Shown: positions 22,355 to 34,745 of the stretch, in pieces
How positions within the stretch are numbered: position 1 is the stretch's first letter
How the letters are laid out: each line of letters starts with the position of its first letter
Source: Trichobilharzia szidati
Lineage: Eukaryota; Platyhelminthes; Trematoda; Strigeidida; Schistosomatidae
Direction of reading: 5' to 3'
Assembly: GCA_944472155.2 (NCBI GenBank)
Contig: OX235272.1
Coordinates: 79,118,020-79,182,019 of the forward strand
Length of the DNA: 64,000 nucleotides
Translations under genes and position numbers: made by a program
Notes under the pieces: generated by a model
Databases searched by the model: none
What the model saw: the letters and a program-made list of their open reading frames with translations, nothing else
Told to the model about the DNA's origin: nothing

Positions 22355-22562
22355 ACGTTCGGGTCCCAGTGGCTTAATTGTATAGGAGCTCGCGTTGTAA
22401 CCAGAAGGTCCTGGGTTCGAACCCTGGTGGGTGAGTAATGATGAAGAGTCCCAAACTAGGACGAAACAGCTGTACAGTACTCCCAGGTTTTCAAATGGTT
22501 CTCTAACCAATGTCAGCTCATGATGAAATCCTGTCACCAATCAAATCCCTACAAACCAAAAC
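22355..22562 (+). mobile_element. Family A retroposon copy, 5'-truncated
   Basis: The copy starts within the tRNA-like head ('gggtcccagtggcttaatt') and has a good box B and a hammerhead region at 22433-22480. Stem II GTCC/GGAC and GAAA are intact. The core reads ATGAAGA (C3 replaced), the stem I 5' strand has one mismatch, and the cleavage triplet is GTA. One or two changes separate it from the intact consensus. The tail runs to about 22560. Confidence 0.82.
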
Positions 22563-24440
22563 TTGCTACCGGCCTCTAGAAAGAGTAATCGATAACCTAT
22601 CACTATGATGGTTTCATTCACTTCTTTAAGTTCACTATCAACAATATCTTCACTGCAAATTATCCGGACCCGTGTTGCTACTTTACGAACAACCTGCTCT
22701 AGTTGATTCCGATTTTAATTCATTCATGAGTTAACATAAGAGAGAGAGGTAGTGAAAATAGAGGGGCATCACACAATAGTTTAAATCTATATTGTGACTA
22801 TACACACATTCCAGAGATGTAAAACATCAGACACTGAAATATAGACCTCTATGTCCCTAAGCTAAAGGAGTATATTTTTCATGAAGTAAACATATGCAAT
22901 GAGAAAATCCCGAATTATGGGAATGATGTTTAATGTGTTGTGGTATTAAATAGAATAGTAAATAGTGATTAATAAAGTAAAGATGTAACCTGAGAGGATC
23001 ATAGCTTGTTAAAAATTCCGTGTTAGTTAGAGAGCAATTTCCCGAGGTCTTGAAACAGTGTCATTCGTAAATAGGATAATAAACCGCTAATCAGCTCTTT
23101 ATGAACCTCCATCACTACATGGACCGCAATACAAAGAAAAAATATGAGAAAAAAATTAGACATCGGCGGAAATTGAGAGGCGAAATGAAACCTAGTGGGA
23201 AAAGCCTCTGGAATCCAGTCAGCCAATGTGTCTTCTTCCTAAGTGCTTAATTAATTTCAGCATCTCTCTACGTGTCGCTCAAAAAAGTTAGAACTAATTA
23301 CATCGATCAGTAACATCAAAATGATCTCTAAAAGGACATTTACGTGAAAAAGAATCATTAAACAATCTGTGATTATATTCTAAAAGTTTGGAAACAACCT
23401 TATATGTCAACTATCCGCTATGCTAATCATCAGCTCTTTATGAACCTCCAAAATGACAAAAGTTCCAATTTTGATGTAGATGTATTTTCTGAGCTGGATG
23501 ATCCATTAATCAAATTTTCATCATCTCTCGCTTTTTCAGTAGATTATAACCTTGTTTTAATTTTTTTCTTTCAGCAACAGATATTTTCTAAAACATATCT
23601 AGTCGAAATAATGGATGAGGAATTGTCTTGTAAAATCTGTTATCTGAAGATATAGCACTATATACGTCAGGAATTCTCGTACTTCAACTGTAGCAAAAAA
23701 GTAAGAGTAAAATCTCTGAGAGATAATATTTTGTACTGATGTTTTTTATGTCACTGAAATCAGATATTTGTAAACTTCATATCATAACATACAACTGTAT
23801 GATCCTAGTGCAAATTCCACGACCGTTTGTATATTCATTCAATCACCCAATGTTTGAATTTGCGTATTTTGCTACAACAACAGTAGGCAGACAAATGTAG
23901 ACAAATGTACTGCATATTTCAGTTAAATGAATCCATTGACCTATTATATGATGATGCAGAATGATTAGGAAAACTGACTGAGTTGTAGGGTTTCCCCCAA
24001 AACAATAGCTTATAATCCTAAGCACATTTCAGAGATATTGTTCAATAACAAGTAAATGAGCTTTGAGGCGGTTATAATTTGGAAAAATTTCAGTGTTAAT
24101 ATGTTACCAAATTCTGATGTATTTTAACAGATGTTTTATGTAAGCAATTCTGCATATTGTCGCTCTGCTCTTTATGAACCTCCAGGTTGGTTGTAGGAGT
24201 GTAGTCGTATTCTGTGACCTTGGTGATTTTTTCACCAAGCTAATTTCTAATTTTGTTTTGATATCTTAGTTTCAGTAGTCTTTTTCTTTTGTTAAAAAAA
24301 TTTAATTGAATTACGTGATTAGAAGTGTCCTCATATGATCATAATTTCTTACTGCTGAAGTACCTCCATAAAAACTGTAACGATTGATCAATACTTTGTT
24401 GTCTTTAGCATTTAATCAACTTATACCGATTTCTACTGAT
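22563..24440. other. no gene seen; three copies of an 18-bp motif
   Basis: AT-rich. The motif GCTCTTTATGAACCTCC (with A or T before it) occurs at about 23092-23110, 23431-23449 and 24170-24185. An open frame of 83 codons at 23404-23655 starts near one of these but has no recognisable content. Confidence 0.45.
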
Positions 24441-24447
24441 GAACTTA

Positions 24448-24685
24448 AACTGAGGCACAGCGGTAGAATGCTCGCCGACCATGTATGTTGTTCAGTGTTC
24501 GATTCCCGGCCGACACACTCCGTAACCTCGCTAAGCCAGTAATATAGCTGTTAATGAGGGAAGGTTGGGCGTGAGACTAGCAACCGCATTCTGTCAAAAA
24601 CACCAATTCTACAGAAACTTCAATCCTTAAGCTGTAAGCCCTATCTATGTTCCAGTGGGAATGTGGAGGAATAAAAAAATACACA
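24448..24685 (+). mobile_element. Family C SINE copy
   Basis: A family B-like tRNA head (box A GGCACAGCGGTAG, box B GTTCGATTCCC) is joined to a different body: 'ccgtaacctcgctaagccag', 'gggaaggttgggcgtgag', then a 3' end 'taagccctat...ttccagtgggaa' and an A-rich tail. Other copies are at 45.6 kb (minus) and 53.0 kb (plus). Confidence 0.8.
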
Positions 24686-25191
24686 AAGAAAACAGAGGCA
24701 TGCGAGTGTTCATGTTACTTAGTTTCGTTACAGTAGAATATTAGTTTCGATGTAATAATGTCTGTAAGCTTATACCTGCAGGATATACAAAGTGGTTATA
24801 GATATGTTGCCCACTCGTAATGACTGTTTGATTTAGCCTATTGATGAAAAAATATAAACCAAAAAGTTAACTGAGCTACAGGGAATTTGATTTCTTCAGA
24901 ACAAAGAAAACTCTATGGTATCAGATACGATTTAAAAAAGTATATCTGCAACTGGAATGAAGATAATTCAGGAAATAAGACAACCATACACAATTTCATG
25001 TTGTAATTTTGGACATATCCTACTGTAACAGCAGAAGGCAAGAAAGACACTGAGTGTGTGATTTTGGCTTACATTTGAATGTTCAAATATACATAGTATT
25101 TTGTTGCTAACGCAGAATTGAACTATGGGAATATGTGAGAATAATATTCCGTTGGAACACATAGTATGTATCATAGCACCACACTACTGTA

Positions 25192-26025
25192 ATGGAAGTA
25201 TCCTTAACTGAACTTAACGACTTAGGAATCGACTTGTTACCAGGGAATAGTCTTATGGACTTAGAATATGCAGATGACATAGTCCTGTTAGGGGAGGATG
25301 CTGACAAAATGCAGAGTCTTCTGAACACCTTGAGCAGCAATCTTCGTATGTTTGGCATGCGATTCGCCCCTGTAAAATGTAAGATGCTGCTACAGGACTG
25401 GACTACGTCAACTCCTAGCTTAGTGATAGGGAGTGAAGTGATAGAACATGTTGACCACTTCACCTATTTGGGAAGTTGTATCAGCACCAACGGACTGATT
25501 GGTGACGAAATCTCAGCACGGATCCAAAAAGCTCGAGCTGCTTTCGCTAACTTACACCGTCTCTGGCGTAGGCGTGACATCCGGCTATCAACCAAGGGAC
25601 GTGTATACTGCTCAGCAGTTCGCTCCGTCCTTCTCTATGGCTGTGAAACATGGCCATTACGAGTTGAAGACATGAAAAGGTTGTCTGTTTTTGATCACAG
25701 ATGTTTACGATCTCTTTCTCACGTTAGGTGGTATAATAAGGTAAGTAATGTTGACGTTAGGCGTAGAGTGTTGGGCAAGGAGGAAAAATCAATCGAAGAG
25801 GCTATAAAGTTACATAGATTGAGATGGCTAGGTCACGTGCTGCGCATGCCTAACCATCGCCTCCCCCGACGGGCATTACTAGCTGATATAGGTGCAGGTT
25901 GGAAAAGAGTAAGTGGTGGCCAAACAAAAACATGGCCTCATCAATCCATGAAATCCTTGACAGTTAAACTGAGTCAGGTAGGGAGATGCAGACTTCCGGG
26001 TTGGGGCCCGCCCTCGGGACTCTAA
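25192..26025 (+). pseudogene. Non-LTR (RTE-like) reverse transcriptase C-terminal half
   Basis: An open frame of 277 residues begins inside an RT. 'LEYADDIVLLGEDADKMQ' (about residues 23-40) holds the catalytic YADD. 'VKCKMLLQDW' follows (about 60-70), then 'FTYLGSCISTNG' (about 89-100) and 'VLLYGCETWPLRVEDMKRL' (about 146-164). The C-terminal segment has '[22 protein letters not shown]' (about 210-231). The order is that of a non-LTR RT palm, thumb and C-terminal domain. The endonuclease and the RT fingers are missing (5' truncation, usual for LINEs). The frame shifts near 26020, and the final 'DMAQNRCQWLADV' continues in another frame. This is the best-preserved LINE coding piece here. The element probably runs to the (TA)n tract at 26341. 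Clade is assigned by eye. Confidence 0.85.
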
Positions 26026-26336
26026 GAATCAATGGCTGCAGACAATAGGTGACATGGCTCAAAATCGTTGTCAATGGCTCGCAGATGTATTCAGTCTCTT
26101 TAACCTTCATACTCCTTTCTACCATTACTCATTCTGTTTCACTCTTATTCTTGTCAAAACTCTATTGATTCTCTTCACTCATTTTCTTGTCTACCTTTGT
26201 GTGCTATTTGGAACGTGGCAACTCGAACTGCTGCACTTCGGTGCCAAGTTCTATGTTGAACCCAGACAGAGAGACAGAGACCACACTACTGCTGTGTTAA
26301 TGTCAGTTAAAAGGACTGAGCATTGTAGATGAGATC

Positions 26337-26340
<4 letters not shown>

Positions 26341-26388
<48 letters not shown>
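26341..26388. repeat. (TA)n microsatellite at LINE 3' end
   Basis: A 48-bp nearly pure TA run directly after the LINE 3' untranslated region; it may be the element's terminal simple repeat. Confidence 0.85.
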
Positions 26389-26391
<3 letters not shown>

Positions 26392-26564
26392 TTACATATT
26401 CCGTGTTCGTCTGTCTTCATATGATTATTTAAATTTAATTTTACCTCATTTTCCTCCGTAATCTCATATCATATTTTACTGGATTCTCCTCCAGTTTTTG
26501 AGTTTCTTTCTAAACGTTTGTAGTGCATAGTCATTTAATTCTAGAGGTATATTTTGATTTTTTT

Positions 26565-26708
26565 ACGAGTTGATCACGGACTGATATCAGTTAGAGAACC
26601 ATTGAAAACCAGGGAGTACTGGACAGCTGTTTCATCCTGGTTTGCTGAATCATCGGCAGTGCGCACAGACAACCAGGGTTCAAACCCAGGACCTTCCGGT
26701 TACAATCT
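26565..26708 (-). mobile_element. Family A retroposon copy (minus), truncated
   Basis: Tail (26565-26600), hammerhead region (26610-26665) and part of the tRNA-like head (to about 26708) on the minus strand. The core reads CCGATGA and GAAA is present, with ACAGCTGT stem III. It belongs to the same subfamily as the 17-kb copies. Confidence 0.8.
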
Positions 26709-28420
26709 GTCATTATTCCAACTAACTTAAAATCCTGCCCTTAGATTAATTTAGCAACATTATTTGCAATAAATAACTTAGTTCAAAAGTGCATTGTTTT
26801 TAACCTAATTTCGTCTGAGTCAACATTGTTTAACTTTTGTAAGATGATAATTTAATCTACGTGTGTGTCAATGCGGAGTCATAATAGGTAAGAATGCACT
26901 TTGTGAACTATTTGTATGTTGTGTTCTAGCACTGATGAGTAAAAACGGATATATTTGTTGAGGCATGGTGTGTTAAATGGGCTGAAAATAAACGGAATGT
27001 TGCTAATTCATAGTGAACCACTATTTGCATATGCTTGTTCTAATGTATTTCAATAGCCTTGCAACATACCGCTTTATTTTCAACCTTTAAAATAGGTAAT
27101 GACATTTAGACAACAACAGTGTGGTGTAGGCGAGAATGAGACGACTTTTGATGTAAAATTTTATAAGGACGGAATGTGTTTCTCTATAGAAGACACCTCT
27201 GATAGCCTTGACAGTGTAAGCCATATATCTATGCTGCTCAAATAAATTAGAATTTGTCATTCATTCCAGCTCACTCATAATCCTGCCCTTAGAATTATTT
27301 AGTAACATACAAACCTAGCCAATCATGGCAATCGGAAGCCATTGAAATTGGTAGGGTACAGTATACTTTCTTATTGATGAGGTATATAACGTCTTTTCTA
27401 ATCATGTAACCTTATGATAGAAAGCTAGTGTGGTTACTGAGATTAACACTGTAGTTGCTAGAGTAACCGTGAGTTAGTTTTAAACCATATCGTTAGCATA
27501 AGTCTGTCCAAATGAAAATTCACTGATATTCTTCCTGTTGAATGGCTTAACTACGTATCTTATACCTCAGGCTATTTGTGGCTTATCAACTGAATTGATT
27601 TGATTCTGTATAGTGGACTGACAGTATGCCACATATTGTTATTGTCTTAAATTAGCCGACATGTTGCTAGGCTGTTCATATACATTAGAACAAATATATA
27701 TACAAATATTTAATGATCAAAATGAGGTATATAACGTTCTTTTCTAATCATGTGACTCGATGATTCATAGATGGATTAGGCGGTGACTAGGATTAGCCTT
27801 GTGGTTGCTAGGGTAACTGTCATCAAGTCGTTTATTTCTCAGGCACACTGAGAGGAAGTTCATGATTTACAAATTGCTGTCCATTTTCAACTCAGAATTC
27901 ATAAGTTTACAGGCTAGTTACTATGACAAATAATTGAGTATATCCAGCTGACAACATGTGACAGTTGGCTTTCCCAGGCTATTAATGCACACCATCATGT
28001 TGATTCATTATGAAATGTGAATTTAAATGTCTTAGTCATCACATGTCGGATGTTGTCAGATCAGAATAGTATTCAGGGAAAATTGGTTGATGATATTAGA
28101 CACATTTTGTTAAGTCATTGAAATAGATCTGATTAAATTAGAATTTTCGTGGAATTCTTATGATGTATTTGAAGAGTAATGATGTTGTAGGTAAAATCGA
28201 TGAATTAGTGTCGGGAGAAGGGGAAAATGTTGAAATGGTATTCTCCCTTCAATGGTTTCAGTGATCTTCCATGTAACTGTTATCAATACTAGACTACGTG
28301 AAACTGTTTTACCCCTTGAAGTATCATCAGCATACTGTCTTCTCTAACGAGTTTCACAGTATGTTTTACATCAGATTTCATACAAATCAGCTTAATTTTA
28401 TTTCAGTTTCATGTAGTTCA
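26709..28420. repeat. no gene; diverged direct repeats
   Basis: Two segments, about 27362-27475 and 27725-27836, share 'gaggtatataacgt..tttctaatcatgt' at one end and 'gtggttgctag.gtaac' at the other. 'atcctgcccttag' recurs at 26732 and 27282, each followed by a 'tagcaacat'-like word. They look like copies of an unclassified short repeat. No coding sequence was seen. Confidence 0.5.
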
Positions 28421-28485
28421 CCCAGCTGGTTTTCCAACGGCTATCTAACCAATGTCAACTCATCACGAAATCCTGTAATCATGCA
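28421..28485 (+). repeat. Family A tail fragment
   Basis: Only the 3' tail is present ('ctggttttccaacgg', then 'aaccaatgtcaactcat'). Confidence 0.6.
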
Positions 28486-28959
28486 GTATATCTGAGTGCC
28501 TAGATGAAGTATTTGAGATTACATATATCCACAAATATTCGTTCATTTAGTTAAATGATATGTATCATTCCTACAAAACTAAGACCATTTAGGATCACTT
28601 GTAAAACTGACTGAAACTTTTTTAGTCATCAGGGTGAAATAGAATCAGGAAATAATATTATCAACACCTTAAGTAATTTAAATCAAACACGATGTCGTGA
28701 AGGATGTGTTTGGTCTCCTCTCTATGATCGTCTAATCCCACTTCTTTATAATTACTTCAACTTATTCTCGAAAAGAAGTGATCACAACAGCTACTGATTT
28801 ACAGACCATTTTTCTAATAGTACACCTTATCAATTTAACTATTTTAATATGTTATAATGTAGCAAGCATTCAAGCCATTTCCATATGTATACCAAGCTGA
28901 TTAATTACTAATTACCATAGAATCTACAATTCATGCTGAAAATCAGTTGACCAGAAAGG

Positions 28960-29215
28960 ATTAGCAAAATGCTGAAGTTGGATGGAATTCAAGTTGAGGA
29001 AATAGTTAAATGATATCGTGTTCCATGCACTCTAGTGGCACCCGAATGGGAAATAACGAGTTGAGCGTGATCTAACCTTGACAAAGAGATCGTGTTTAGA
29101 AGAGATAAAGACTTCAAAACCAATCGTGAGGCCAATTAAAATAGATAACAAAAAACAAAGTGGAATTGAGATGTGCTGCGAAAGTGCTCTGTTCCACTAA
29201 GAACCCAAAGAAATA
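28960..29215 (+). pseudogene. RTE-like LINE C-terminal fragment
   Basis: Plus-strand words 'PEWEI', 'EIVFRRDKDFKT' and 'NRVELRCAAKVLCSTKNPKK' (about 29155-29210) match the C-terminus seen at 55.4 kb. Several frame changes. Confidence 0.6.
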
Positions 29216-29689
29216 ACAATGCTAGTAGAATCTACAATTACCCTAGTATATAAACTCCTACTCAATATGTTCTTTTGATTGACTGGGGAGATAGGATGGC
29301 TGCGAATTGTTGAATGTAGGCTCAATAATCTTCTCCGATACCCTAGACAAAAAACACAAATGCACTGAGGGAATGGCTATTATGATGTGATACAATTTGC
29401 GAAGAATTTAAATCATCTTCACACATCTCCTGAATTCATGAATTCGGAATTTCTACACAAACTACACTTGTTCTTCACCTCAGAGTCTTAGTCAATACAT
29501 TCTGCTGATTGACTGAAGTTTAGAGATAGAAGTTTGTGTTAGTTTCCAAATAGATGAAAGTCTTACTTATATTACCTGTCTGGGACCAAGCTAAATGGTT
29601 ATATTTTCAAGTATTGCTTTTTGACTTCATCATGAGCTCCCTAACCAAAAAATCCCTACAAAAACCAATACTTGAATATCAATGAGATG

Positions 29690-30065
29690 CTCACTAACGA
29701 CTGGCCCTATTCAGGTAGGTAGTTACCTGTGCTTCTAGTGGGAAGTCGTGCCCAGTACGGTGCAACAGGCTGAAGATGAGGCAGTAACTCATCGAAGAAG
29801 ACATTGCAAAGTGATCACGCTAAAGCCTGTATTTGCAGATGTTGGAATTCATGAGCTAGCCATTGTATCGGGTCGCAGTGGCTTAACGGTCTAACAGTTC
29901 GCTAGTCTCGTAGCCGGTGGGACCTGGATTCGAACCCCTGTGGCGGGTGCGTACTGTGAAGAGTCCCAAACAAGGACGAAACAGCTGTCCAGAACTCCCT
30001 GCAGATTTCCTAGTGGTATTCTAACCGATGTCAGATGATGATGAAATTGTCCAATAAATTGTTAT
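29690..30065 (+). mobile_element. Family A retroposon copy (plus), nearly full length
   Basis: 5' segment with 'gatgctcactaacgactgg', body (29730-29860), tRNA-like head (29870-29945) and hammerhead region (29947-29996). Stem II GTCC/GGAC, GAAA and the ACAGCTGTC block are intact. The core has lost one base (GTACTG then TGAAGA, no C3), and stem I has one mismatch. The tail runs to about 30060. A reverse tail fragment precedes it (29600-29665). Confidence 0.82.
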
Positions 30066-30335
30066 ATATTTTGTTGTGATCTTCCGAGGGAGTGGAATTA
30101 ATTAAAACCCTCTTCGCCTGACCTTATACCTGAGAAATATCTTTTGCCTCTATAGAATACCTTTTCAATTTTTGAGTCAGAATTTGTGTTTACTAGGAAT
30201 CACTTCGTTTTAATTCAATATGTTTTCCAGTTATCTTCCTAATACCTCAAATATAATATAATTAATTAAGTTTCAAGACCGTAGATGTTATGAATTTCCC
30301 AGAATAATCTGAACACCAAGTCAGATTGACTAATT

Positions 30336-30860
30336 TATAATTATTTAAAATAATCGTAGTGTGTTTAAGAAAAAAATCAAAACAATATTTTCCTGAACAT
30401 TTCGCCATGCAAGCCACAGCTTCCTCAGCAGCAGAATTATTCGGTTTTTTGTTTACCATCAAAATACATATTAAAAATTACATACGATTGAAGTTGGTTC
30501 CTTTGATTGTAACTTATCGATAGACATTTGCAACTACAGCTAAATGTACACATTCATCACAGATTTGTAATGACTAGTGTCAAATTGTCATGTATGCATA
30601 TTTGTCGGTATGAGCTATTGTGGAAAACACGTCAAAACATGAGAATATTTTTACAGTGGTCATAATATAGGATTGAATATTTTTCTTTTCTTCACAACAA
30701 TTCACTTCAATCTATGTAATTTTTGACTATATATTTCAATGGTTAATAAAATCCGAATAATTCTGCTTCTGAAGAAGCTGTGGCTTACACAGAGAAACGT
30801 TCAGAAAAATCTTGTTTTGATTTACTCTTAAACAAGCTGGGATAATTTTAAATAATAGTG
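30336..30860. mobile_element. Foldback element with ~120-bp inverted arms containing hammerhead-like motifs
   Basis: The left arm (about 30336-30458) and right arm (about 30741-30860) are inverted copies at roughly 80% identity by eye, with about 280 bp between. In each arm the outward-reading strand contains CTGARGA + extra A + GCTGTG..., then GAAAYGTTC. The extra A between A9 and stem II has a precedent in a viroid hammerhead (CChMVd). The left arm (minus strand, about 30391-30438) keeps CTGAGGA, a 6-pair stem II and GAAA. In the right arm (plus, 30761-30806) the first stem II pair is G-A. Inverted repeats carrying GAAACGT-type motifs are reminiscent of PLE terminal repeats; no coding sequence lies inside. 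Confidence 0.62.
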
Positions 30861-31980
30861 GGACATATTGTTATCGTATTCACCTCTGAATCTGACATCT
30901 TTTCCATTTAGCTTGAATGAGTCACTGATCTCTTTTTCTAATTTTTGCATGAATAATCAATCTTTAATCCCTTTATTTTCTTCTCTTTCCCATTTAATCT
31001 ATAATTTTTTTCTAGGCTTTGTATGTTTTATCCTTGAATGTCAACATCATTTGTATGACTCATTCATTGTACATACACAAACACGCATTAACACGCCTTG
31101 ATCATCCATCCATTCACATTCATTCTTTTTGTGTCTTTCTTTTCAAATCCTTTGTTTGTCTTGTCAATTTGTCTGATTAATTGCACAGTAGGTGGGTTGA
31201 TCCATTTTCTGGTGAACAAAGCAAGGGTGAAATTTAGTTGTTGTATTAGGTCAAAGTTCATCAGAATTTCAAGGTGAAACAACAGCTCTTTAGTGTTAAG
31301 ACCATCATCATCTAGGGTTTCAATCATATAAACATAGCTAGCTACACAAAGAATCACATGTATACACAGACAGAAAGGTTTAAGCACACATACATACATA
31401 CAGAGATAGGCTTGATTAAACCTTATTATTGATTTGTAATCACGTATGTGATTTAAAAATAGCTAAAAAAATTGAATAAAATGATCACGTCGATTGTGTG
31501 TTAAGGCATATATTACCTTTAATGTAGATTTCTTAAAATACACACAATTCAATAACAAACACAAAATAAATGCAGCTAAATTAGTTCTGTTTAAAAAAAA
31601 AATAGATTACCATAGTGTTTAAATTCGGTTGTAACAATCAAACAAAATTAAACTCTTATATGATTAGGGTTTAAAATCTCAAAAAAATAGGACTGAAGAC
31701 ACGATACATAAAGAAACACTAGAAACATTTAACCAATACAATTAGCGTTCTATACAGAGTATAGTAAGTCAAATTAGTGTAACTTCAATAAGAAAACAAT
31801 CTTTAGATCATGGGATTTGTGGGAATTCAGATTAATTCGAATGATTCGATTTTTGTCACAAACCAGTAATCATCAGTTAGATAATCTAAATATCACTGAC
31901 TAACATGCATGTTCTGAGACTGTAGGATAAAGCTGTGCCCATCAAAGGTATTGGTGAAGATATATATATATATATATTTA
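30861..31980. other. no gene seen
   Basis: AT-rich; an open frame of 103 codons on the minus strand (31088-31399) has no recognisable content. A short (TA)n tract lies at about 31962-31977. Confidence 0.45.
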
Positions 31981-31984
31981 GTAC

Positions 31985-32095
31985 TTTTGTTACAAGTATT
32001 TGATTTTGTGTATGATATCGGCAGCTCAAATTTTTGCAGGCCGACGATTGATATCAGGTGTGCGTTGGTATGGGATCGAACCCCGGACGCACATA
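31985..32095 (-). repeat. Family B SINE fragment, internally deleted
   Basis: The minus strand keeps part of the body and box B region (GGTTCGATCCC). Box A and the anticodon arm are missing. Confidence 0.65.
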
Positions 32096-32264
32096 AATAG
32101 AGTGACTACCGTGAAGTCTCCCTACTGACAAAAACTACACGCCTGAACGCACCCGATTAGGGTCCGTCGTGAGTTTCAACGCACTGAGGTGCAATATTGA
32201 GCCTCCATCCGGGGTCAGAGCATTCTTGATCACCCTGAACCCGGTGTCAAAGTAAAAGTTAGGA

Positions 32265-32405
32265 TTCAGGAGTCATTGAATCCCAACAGAAGTGACTGAT
32301 TGGGACTGATTAATCGTAACCTAAAGGTCCAAGGTTCGGTCACCGATGGACTGACAAAAATAACATGAAACAGCTGTCCAGTGATCCCTGTTGGTTTTAT
32401 ATTTC
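32265..32405 (+). repeat. Family A copy, heavily decayed
   Basis: A tRNA-like remnant ('aaggtccaaggttcggtc') is followed by 'catgaaacagctgtccagt' (GAAA and the stem III block survive). Core and stem II are lost. Confidence 0.55.
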
Positions 32406-32654
32406 ATCTGTTATACAAACATTTATCGGTTATAGAATGATCTGTTTTCATTTGTGATGGATTCAAATACGAGGTCCAATTAGGAAAGTGTTTTCGACTA
32501 ATAACAGTGATCTGACTGATATAGTATGAACCGAAATGATAGAACCTTTCAGATTAAACTTCACATGAAACTGTTCACAGTATTCTGGTGAATATCAGGC
32601 AAAAATTTTGTTATCATTATTTATTTGAGGTAGGTTTAGATGAGATATATGCGT

Positions 32655-33005
32655 AAAAGTTACAGGATTTCATCATGAACTGTGACATCGGTTAGAGAAC
32701 CATTGGAAAACCAGCTGTTTCGTTAGACTACTTTGTGACTTTTAATCAGTACGCACCCATCCGACACAGGGTTTCGAACCCAGGATCTTCTGGTTACAAG
32801 GCGAGCTAGCTCGTGGACCATTAAGTCACTTGGACCCGATCCAATGGTTAGCCAATGAATTCCAACTTCTGCTAAGTCATGATATAGGGCGACTACTAGC
32901 CAATGTCATCCGCGGCGAGTATTTGTCCTCGCGCTCGACCTGCTGTGTCCTACTGGTCACTAGATCCCCATGTAACAACCTACCTGAATAGGGCCAGTCC
33001 TAACC
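32655..33005 (-). mobile_element. Family A retroposon copy (minus)
   Basis: Tail, decayed hammerhead (GAAACAGCTG survives, core gone), tRNA-like head with box B (about 32765-32840) and body to about 33000, including the 'cctacctgaatagggcc' 5' segment also seen at 29.7 kb. Confidence 0.75.
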
Positions 33006-34520
33006 AATAGCTGAATATGTGTAGCATATTCGACTGTTTATCGGATATATCATACAGTAAAACAGTATTATTAATTCCTGGGTAAAGTTCAAATTATGCT
33101 TACGAACAGGAAATTGTGTTCGACGCGTCATTAGGCAAATAATACTATTTCACTGTGTGATATATGCAGTCAACAAATTAACAGGTTTAGGTAATTGTAT
33201 TTACAAGAATAATAGAAGTAAATAATTTGTTTACTTAATAAAGTATTTTGTAGAAATATCTGTGCACTCTGTTGTTATTTAACGGATTAGTCAAAATCTA
33301 TAAAATTCTGCTTATCTAGTACAATTATCGGCTGAATGAGTAACCTAACATGGAATACGATCAATGAATGATGTTTACTTCTAATTAATAAACATTCTTG
33401 TTATTTATGAGGACTTCTAGGAATTCATGAAAAATTTTAAGTAAATTTTAAGGACTTGGTTCAATAATCAAGCAACGGCTAGATAGATCGGTAGAGAAGA
33501 TGACACAGGAATACACGAATGCTGGTTAGTACACTTCCACATAGGAAATAGAGAAGACCGAAAAGGGGTGATTGAATCGAAATAGTTACTTTTACAAGTG
33601 AGATGATTACTGGAATTGACTTTTTAAGTTAAGAATTCCATATTGAATAAATCTACTTGACATTAAACTTATTGTTCTAAACCAGATAATGTTTAGTGCA
33701 TAATTTTTTGCTTACAGTCATAATATCATCTTGATAGATGAGATGGAATAATGCTGTTAGGTGGCTCAGTTGACAAGAGGCTCTGGGCCTAGACTACGTG
33801 CTTACTGAAACGCTTCAAACGTGAGAACCCTGTGTCACCTACGGTTACAGTCAGAGAGGTTAGCACTGAGATGTTCAGGCTAAGGATTCACCTAATGTTG
33901 GTCGTTATGGATATAATTATTGGTCCGCCTAGGTGGTAACTATCATCATGTGTCTGTTTTTTGGTATCAGTGGTGGCTATATAAAATGGGTCAGTTCACC
34001 GTAACACAGTCCCTAAATCCTAACTTTACGAAATGTACTAAGCTCTAGGAGACGAAAAGTACCAAACTCAGTGAAGGACAGGCATTGTCATTAAAGTAGA
34101 TAACGTTTCTGTTGAATCAGAAATGTTGTCAAACCTAATATTTGCATAGCACAGAGGGAAATAAGGGATATTTCAAGGAATCTAAGTCAAAATAAAAGAG
34201 TGATGCTAACGGTTATTGACTTCAAGCGCTGATATCATCTTATTGGTTGACCCCCATTAGCATTATTCAAGTTTATCCTACTAGAATCAACATGACACAG
34301 TGAGTTTAACAGTAGACAAACATGCATAACAAGCCTGATATCCAACTTAGGCGACGAATGTTTATTATTTTATTTACTGACTTGTGAAAGTTAAAAATTG
34401 GAAAAAGAAGCTTATAAGATTGTTCCATATTTTAATGGTCGTGATAAATGTACGCGAACATCTAAATTAACAGACCAGTTAGTTCTCGTTACAAATGATG
34501 ACAGAGTTGGTTTTCAAGGA
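33006..34520. other. no gene seen
   Basis: AT-rich. A GC-richer block at about 33755-34060 ('gttaggtggctcagttgac...') resembles an old short interspersed repeat, but no second copy was found here to confirm it. Confidence 0.4.
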
Positions 34521-34524
34521 TTAA

Positions 34525-34745
34525 ATTTGTTTTTTTACGAGTTTGACCACGGATATCAGTTAGAGAACCATTGAAAACCAGCCAAAGGGAGTACTGGACA
34601 GCCAGCTGTTTCATCCTAGTCTGGGAATCCCATCACATGGGGATCGAACCCAGGACCTTCTGGTTACAAGGCAAGCTGGCTCGTATACCATAAGCTATTG
34701 GGACCTGTAACACTGGCCAACCCATGAATTCTAACTTCTAACTAT
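34525..34745 (-). mobile_element. Family A copy (minus), hammerhead deleted
   Basis: Tail, GAAACAGCTGGCTGTC block and tRNA-like head with box B GGTTCGATCCC. The hammerhead core is lost to a deletion next to the head. Confidence 0.72.

Noticed and set aside
22433..22480. Hammerhead with intact stem II, GAAA and cleavable GTA
   Set aside because: Core C3 is A and stem I has a mismatch, so it is kept only as a degenerate family copy.
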